A stretch of 64,000 nucleotides of DNA, taken from NCBI GenBank assembly GCA_022825675.1, contig JAJDWK010000005.1, positions 1 through 64,000 of the forward strand, given 5' to 3'. This document shows, in pieces, positions 59,941-64,000 of this stretch (the first letter of the stretch is position 1; each line of letters opens with the position of its first letter). A model generated the notes under the pieces. The model ran no database searches. It saw only the letters and a list, made by a program, of their open reading frames with translations, and was not told where the DNA came from. The stretch is from Anaerolineae bacterium (GTDB lineage: Bacteria; Chloroflexota; Anaerolineae; Aggregatilineales; Phototrophicaceae). The translations under genes and the position numbers were made by a program.

Positions 59941-61221
59941 ATGAAACGTTTACTGCTTGTACTTTCGTTGCTTGGCTTGCTGGGCGCGCTTGGCATGCCA
60001 GCCCTTGCCGATGGGCATTGTATGGACGAACTGGGCTGTGTCGAAGTTGGTCCCGATGACCCGATTGTGATTGGCGCGATGCTGTCACTTTCTGGCGCCA
60101 CATCGTTCTATGGCGAGGATTCCCTCGGCGGCGTTGAGCTCGCCATTTTGGGGCGCGATGGCATGCTTTTGGGGCGCGATGTTATAGTGGTGGAAGAAGA
60201 CGAGCTGTGCTCGGCGGAAGGCGGGCAAGCGGCGGCGCAGCGCATGGCGGCGGATGAGACTATTGTCGGCATCATCGGCACTACTTGCTCGGGCGCGGCG
60301 CAAGGCGCGATGCCCATCATCAGCGAAGCCGGCATGTTGATGATTTCCTCCTCCAATACTTCCCCGCGCTTGACCAATGACGATTCGGAAGCTGGCGGCA
60401 CCTATTACCCCGGCTACTTCCGCACCGCGCATAATGACTTGTTCCAAGGCGCGATGGGCGCGCAATTCGCCGTTGAGGTGCTGAAAGCCGGTGCCGTCGC
60501 CACTATCCATGATGGCGACCCCTATACCGAGGGGCTGGCGGTTGTGATGGCGAATACCTTCGCCGGCTTGACTGGCGAAGTCGTCTTCCAAGGCGCTGTC
60601 AGCAAGGGCGACACCGATATGAGCGCAATCCTCACCGAGGTCGCCGCCAGCGCCCCCGATGTTGTCTATCTGCCAGTATTTGTGCCCGAATCAGAATTCC
60701 TCGTGTCGCAAGCGGCAAATACCCCGGGGCTGGAAGATGCGGTGATGATGACCGCGGACGGCAGCTTCGCGGCTGGTTTCGCCCAAAATACTGGGCAAGC
60801 AGCCGCCGGCGTATACATGACCGGTCCTCATGTATCCGGCGAATCCTATGAGGCTTTCCTGGCGCTGTGGGCGGAAGAGCAGCCCGGCGGCACCGAAGCG
60901 CCGCCCAGCGGCTTCCACGCCCATGCCTATGACGCGACCAACCTCTTGATGGACGCGGTAGAAGCGGTGGCGGAAGAAATGGACGACGGTACGCTGGTCA
61001 TCGGGCGGCAGGCGCTGCGTGACGCGATGGCTGCCGTCGAAGAGTATGACGGGCTGACCGGCTCGCTGACCTGCCAGGAAGAGTCGCCCTTCCGCGGCGA
61101 TTGCGCCACTGGCACCGCTTTGGCGGTATTCGAGATTACCGAGGCGCAGGTGAACGAAGGCGCTTGGCCGCCGCCAATCGTCTGGGATCTTTCGATGTCG
61201 ATGGCGATGTCGGAGGGATAA
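59941..61221 (+). CDS. Branched-chain amino acid type ABC transporter substrate-binding protein (copy 1)
   Basis: Protein of 426 residues from ATG 59941 (GGAAGGGAGA upstream); the longer frame from 59701 overlaps the divergent glycosyltransferase and the promoter. A signal peptide (LLLVLSLLGLLGALGMPALA) is followed by the periplasmic-binding type I fold: DDPIVIGAMLSLSGATSFYGEDSLGGVELA, VGIIGTTCSGAAQGAMPIISEAG, SSSNTSPRLTND, YFRTAHNDLFQGAMGAQFAVE, and FHAHAYDATNLLMDAVEAV. Six or more cysteines occur in the mature part, unusual for LivJ-like proteins. The ligand may be an amino acid, amide or urea. Confidence 0.9.
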   Translation: MKRLLLVLSLLGLLGALGMPALADGHCMDELGCVEVGPDDPIVIGAMLSLSGATSFYGEDSLGGVELAILGRDGMLLGRDVIVVEEDELCSAEGGQAAAQRMAADETIVGIIGTTCSGAAQGAMPIISEAGMLMISSSNTSPRLTNDDSEAGGTYYPGYFRTAHNDLFQGAMGAQFAVEVLKAGAVATIHDGDPYTEGLAVVMANTFAGLTGEVVFQGAVSKGDTDMSAILTEVAASAPDVVYLPVFVPESEFLVSQAANTPGLEDAVMMTADGSFAAGFAQNTGQAAAGVYMTGPHVSGESYEAFLALWAEEQPGGTEAPPSGFHAHAYDATNLLMDAVEAVAEEMDDGTLVIGRQALRDAMAAVEEYDGLTGSLTCQEESPFRGDCATGTALAVFEITEAQVNEGAWPPPIVWDLSMSMAMSEG

Positions 61222-61254
61222 ATCCCGCTAGAGGCGGCACTATCCAAGCAAACT

Positions 61255-61289
61255 GGGCAAGCCGGAGGATGACATCCTTCAGCTTGCCC
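61255..61289 (+). terminator. Hairpin between the two binding-protein genes
   Basis: GGGCAAGC (61255-61262) and GCTTGCCC (61282-61289) pair perfectly, with an inner AGGAT/ATCCT stem around GAC, followed by the T-rich TTCTCTTGT. It is a strong hairpin with a weak U tract, suggesting partial termination or mRNA 3'-end protection that favours the first binding protein. Confidence 0.55.
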
Positions 61290-61320
61290 TTCTCTTGTGT
61301 TGATACCGCGCTCGAAAGTT

Positions 61321-62601
61321 ATGTGCATGAGCAAAACGCTGCTTTCTCTGGTAGTAGTATTGGCGCTGCTGCTGGGCGCAAGCCCGCTGGCGCTGGCGGA
61401 TTACCCTTGTGAGGACCCGCTGGGCTGCGTCGAGCTCGCTCCTGATGATCCCATAGTGATTGGCGCGATGCTGGTGATGTCGGGCGCGGTGAATTACCTG
61501 GGCGAAGATTCGCTGGGCGGCATCGAGCTGGCATTGCTGGCGCGTGAGCATACGCTGCTGGGGCGCGATATCGAGCTGGATGTGCAAGACAGCTTATGCA
61601 CGGCGGAAGGCGGTCAAGCGGCGGCGCAGCGCCTGGCGGCTGACCCCATCATCGTCGGCGCAATCGGCACCAATTGCTCAAGCGCCGCCCAAGGCGCGAT
61701 GCCCATCATCAGCGATGCCGGCATGGTCATGATCGCGCCCTCGAATACCTCGCCCAGCCTCACAAATGCTGATGTCGCCAGCGGCGGCTCTCATGTGCCT
61801 GGCTACTTCCGCACCAGCCAAAACGGCTTGATTGAAGGCGAGTTCGCGGCGGCATTCGCCGTGCAAGCGCTGGGCGCCCGCAGCCTGGCGACAGTGCACG
61901 ATGGCGACCCTTATACCGAGGGGCTTTCCTGCGCAATCGCCGATACCTTCACTGAGCTGGGCGGCACCGTCATTTTTGAAGGCGCGGTCAATAAGGGCGA
62001 TACTGACATGGCTTCAATTTTGACCGAGATTGCGGTCAACCCGCCTGATGTCATCTACCTGCCCTTGTTCGAGCCCGAGGTCAACTTCTTCGCCGCGCAG
62101 ATGCAGCATATCGCCGGGCTGGAAGACAGCATCATCCTGGGCGGCGGCGCCAGCTTTACCGCCAGCTTCCCCGAAAATACCGGTGATGCCGCCGTTGGCA
62201 TCTATGTATCGGGACCATTTGCCAGCGGTGCCGCCTATGAAGATTTGCTTGCCCGCTGGCACGAAGAATATGGCGATGCGCCGCCGAGCGGCTATCACGC
62301 CCATGCCTATGACGCGACTAACCTGCTGCTCGCGGCATTGGAGCGGGTCGCCATCGCGCGGGAGGATGGCGGCATCGTCTTTGGGCGGCAAGCAATCCGC
62401 GATGCCCTCGCCGCTACCGAAGACTTCCCCGGCATCACCGGGCGGTTGACCTGTCTGGATGAATCGCCATTCGCTGGCGATTGCTCCCCGGGCACGGCGC
62501 TGGCGATATTCGCCATCACCGAAGCCGAAGTCTATGAGGACAATTGGCCGCCGCCAGTGGCTTGGAGCGTCGCCAGTGATTCTGCAACGGACTCGGGCTG
62601 A
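61321..62601 (+). CDS. Branched-chain amino acid type ABC transporter substrate-binding protein (copy 2)
   Basis: Protein of about 426 residues, a clear tandem paralogue of the upstream gene with the same length and architecture: signal peptide ending in GASPLALA, then DDPIVIGAMLVMSGAVNYLGEDSLGGIELA, VGAIGTNCSSAAQGAMPIISDAG, APSNTSPSLTNAD, YFRTSQNGLIEGEFAAAFAVQ and YHAHAYDATNLLLAALERV. Starts at 61321 and 61327 (MSKTL) are both possible. Differences lie mostly in the second lobe, suggesting a changed ligand range. It precedes the permease gene by 80 bases. Confidence 0.9.
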   Translation: MCMSKTLLSLVVVLALLLGASPLALADYPCEDPLGCVELAPDDPIVIGAMLVMSGAVNYLGEDSLGGIELALLAREHTLLGRDIELDVQDSLCTAEGGQAAAQRLAADPIIVGAIGTNCSSAAQGAMPIISDAGMVMIAPSNTSPSLTNADVASGGSHVPGYFRTSQNGLIEGEFAAAFAVQALGARSLATVHDGDPYTEGLSCAIADTFTELGGTVIFEGAVNKGDTDMASILTEIAVNPPDVIYLPLFEPEVNFFAAQMQHIAGLEDSIILGGGASFTASFPENTGDAAVGIYVSGPFASGAAYEDLLARWHEEYGDAPPSGYHAHAYDATNLLLAALERVAIAREDGGIVFGRQAIRDALAATEDFPGITGRLTCLDESPFAGDCSPGTALAIFAITEAEVYEDNWPPPVAWSVASDSATDSG

Positions 62602-62681
62602 TACAGCACTCTTGTTGAGATACTTTAGGAAATGCGGTACAGTCCCGCTGAGATTGACATAACGCACAGGCGGTTGCGCCT

Positions 62682-63746
62682 ATGTTCAAATGGAAAACTG
62701 ACGAATTTTCCTGGGTAGATTTCACAATTGATGTCCTGCGCGTATTGATTGTGCTGGGCATCGTCATCGGCGCATGGAATACCCTGTCCTCGGGGCGCAT
62801 ATCCTTCGCGCAATGGGTCAATCTCTTCATCGCCGGCTTGTCCCAGGGCAGCATCTACGCGCTTATCGCTTTGGGCTATACGCTGGTCTATGGCATTTTG
62901 CTGATGATTAACTTCGCCCATGGCGAGGTCTTTATGGCGGGCGCGTTCTCCACCGTCTTCCTCGCCGAGGCGCTAAACCGCACCGGTTTCCTCAACGAGC
63001 AGCCGGTTCTCGCCATTCTGCTGATGATTGCCTTTGCCGGTTTGGTCTCGATGAGCGTGGCGATTCTCTTGGAGCGCATCGCCTATCGCCCCTTGCGCGG
63101 CAGCCCGCGCCTGGTGCCGCTTATCACGGCGATTGGGGCTTCCTTCTTCCTGCAATATACCTTCCGCGGCTTGTATGGCTCCGGCTTCAAAGCCTACCCG
63201 CAGGTGCGCGCCTTGCAAGGCGTCATTCAAATTGGCGATGTCAACATTCCGATTGTGCAGATTTTTGTCTTCTGTTCCGCCTTGCTGCTGATGCTGGGGC
63301 TGTATTGGCTGGTGGAGCGCACGCGCGTGGGCAAAGCGATGCGCGCCGTTTCGGAGAATAAAGAAGTCGCGCGGCTGATGGGCATCGACATTGATTGGGT
63401 GATTCTGTTCACCTTCGGCGTTGGCGGTTTTTTGGCGGGCGCGGCTGGCGTCATCAACGGCATGTTCCGCCCGCAAGGCGTCAATTTCTTCATGGGCTTC
63501 ATCCCCGGCATCAAAGCGTTTACAGCCGCGGTGCTGGGCGGCATCGGCAACATCCCCGGCGCGATGCTGGGCGGTTTGTTCCTGGGCGTGATTGAAGCGA
63601 TTGGACCCAACCTTGTTCTGGCTGGCTTGGGAATACCCGGCGCCAACCAGCTCAAAGATGTGATTGCCTTCACCATGCTGGTGCTGGTGCTGATCTTCCG
63701 CCCGCAAGGCATTTTGGGCGAACGCCTGTCCGAAGCCAAGGCATAA
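62682..63746 (+). CDS. livH: Branched-chain amino acid ABC transporter permease (LivH type)
   Basis: Protein of 354 residues. After an extra N-terminal helix, the LivH core runs NLFIAGLSQGSIYALIALGYTLVYGILLMINFAHGEVF, ERIAYRPLRGSPRLVPLITAIGASFFLQ, GKAMRAVSENKEVARLMGIDIDWVI (the coupling loop) and KAFTAAVLGGIGNIPGAMLGGLFLGVIEA. It pairs with LivM, encoded next. The N-terminal 40 residues are longer than in E. coli LivH. Confidence 0.94.
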   Translation: MFKWKTDEFSWVDFTIDVLRVLIVLGIVIGAWNTLSSGRISFAQWVNLFIAGLSQGSIYALIALGYTLVYGILLMINFAHGEVFMAGAFSTVFLAEALNRTGFLNEQPVLAILLMIAFAGLVSMSVAILLERIAYRPLRGSPRLVPLITAIGASFFLQYTFRGLYGSGFKAYPQVRALQGVIQIGDVNIPIVQIFVFCSALLLMLGLYWLVERTRVGKAMRAVSENKEVARLMGIDIDWVILFTFGVGGFLAGAAGVINGMFRPQGVNFFMGFIPGIKAFTAAVLGGIGNIPGAMLGGLFLGVIEAIGPNLVLAGLGIPGANQLKDVIAFTMLVLVLIFRPQGILGERLSEAKA

Positions 63747-63756
63747 GGAGGGTGCC

Positions 63757-64000
63757 ATGACCATTTTGCGATCGAGAAATAGTGGCATAATCCTGACGCT
63801 TGGCGCGCTCTCTGGCATCTTCCTTGTCTACATCGGCATGGTGGGCATGATTTCCGCCTTCCACAAACGCGAAGTGGTCAACGATTTCATCAGCCTGGGG
63901 CAGGTGCTGCTGCTGCTGGCGCCCTTCGCCGCTGGCTATGTATTGGCGAATCGCCTGCGCGCCGAGGGCGCTGGCAGCGCGCAATTGCTGGCAGGCGGGC
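63757..64000 (+). CDS. livM: Branched-chain amino acid ABC transporter permease (LivM type), N-terminus only
   Basis: Open frame from ATG 63757, with AAGGAGGG at ideal spacing, running off the window end after 81 codons. The visible part has one helix (IILTLGALSGIFLVYIGMVG), a FHKREVVNDFISLGQ loop and a second helix (VLLLLAPFAAGYVLANRL). The core LivM motifs lie beyond the window, so the assignment rests mainly on position 10 bases after livH. The N-terminus resembles longer LivM variants with additional helices. Confidence 0.72.
   Translation, partial: MTILRSRNSGIILTLGALSGIFLVYIGMVGMISAFHKREVVNDFISLGQVLLLLAPFAAGYVLANRLRAEGAGSAQLLAGG

Overview
The window is a GC-rich bacterial chromosome segment, most likely from a Chloroflexota lineage (Anaerolineae-like). 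This is inferred from gene content and style: F420-type luciferase-like oxidoreductases, Pro/Thr-rich tails behind SH3-like domains, bactofilin, an Mrp antiporter, a SAM riboswitch before metK, and the 16S 5' end. There is no plasmid, prophage, transposase, CRISPR array or tRNA gene that I can see. Coding density is high, genes often overlap by 1 to 11 bases, and GTG/TTG starts are common.

Layout. 0-5.6 kb: the 5' tip of a 16S rRNA gene with its promoter, an AI-2E-type permease, two LLM oxidoreductases flanking a YgjP-like metallopeptidase, a GNAT acetyltransferase and a pentapeptide-repeat protein. 5.7-13.6 kb: etfBA, then an mrp Na+/H+ antiporter operon in which subunits A and B are fused. 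13.7-19 kb: a DUF368 transporter, a methyltransferase, metK behind a SAM riboswitch and terminator, folE, and a folB-folK fusion. 19-27 kb: a surface-polysaccharide operon (BY-kinase, rmlA, rmlB, rmlD, three glycosyltransferases, a Wzz-like protein) with rnhB embedded and rmlC absent. 27-34.5 kb: an SDR, bactofilin, lipA, RNase J with a long structured leader, an ABC ATPase, a phosphoribosyltransferase, ComEA and a MalK-like ATPase. 34.5-46.6 kb: icd, a TPR protein, an arsC-modB-modA operon, two membrane proteins of unknown function, a primary-type sigma factor, an aminotransferase, an MFS transporter and trmB. 46.6-49.6 kb: a restriction-modification gene split by a 12-base homopolymer. 49.7-53.9 kb: an M16 peptidase pair, a TfoX C-terminal-like protein and fabF. 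53.9-59.8 kb: a cluster with two probable selenoproteins. 59.9-64 kb: a branched-chain amino acid type ABC importer with two tandem binding proteins, cut by the window end.

Two parts stand out. At 53.9-57.6 kb, two genes are each interrupted by one in-frame TGA that falls exactly on a redox cysteine position (a UGSC-motif protein and an AhpD-like peroxidase-related protein). In both, a small hairpin follows at the spacing expected of a bacterial SECIS element. A thioredoxin-domain fusion protein and a CxxC protein lie beside them, which suggests a selenium-dependent thiol redox module. At 47.58 kb, a G12 tract (on the coding strand) separates the methylase and specificity halves of a type IIG-like enzyme. 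One base more, or two fewer, restores a protein of about 990 residues, as in phase-variable restriction systems, although an assembly error must be excluded.
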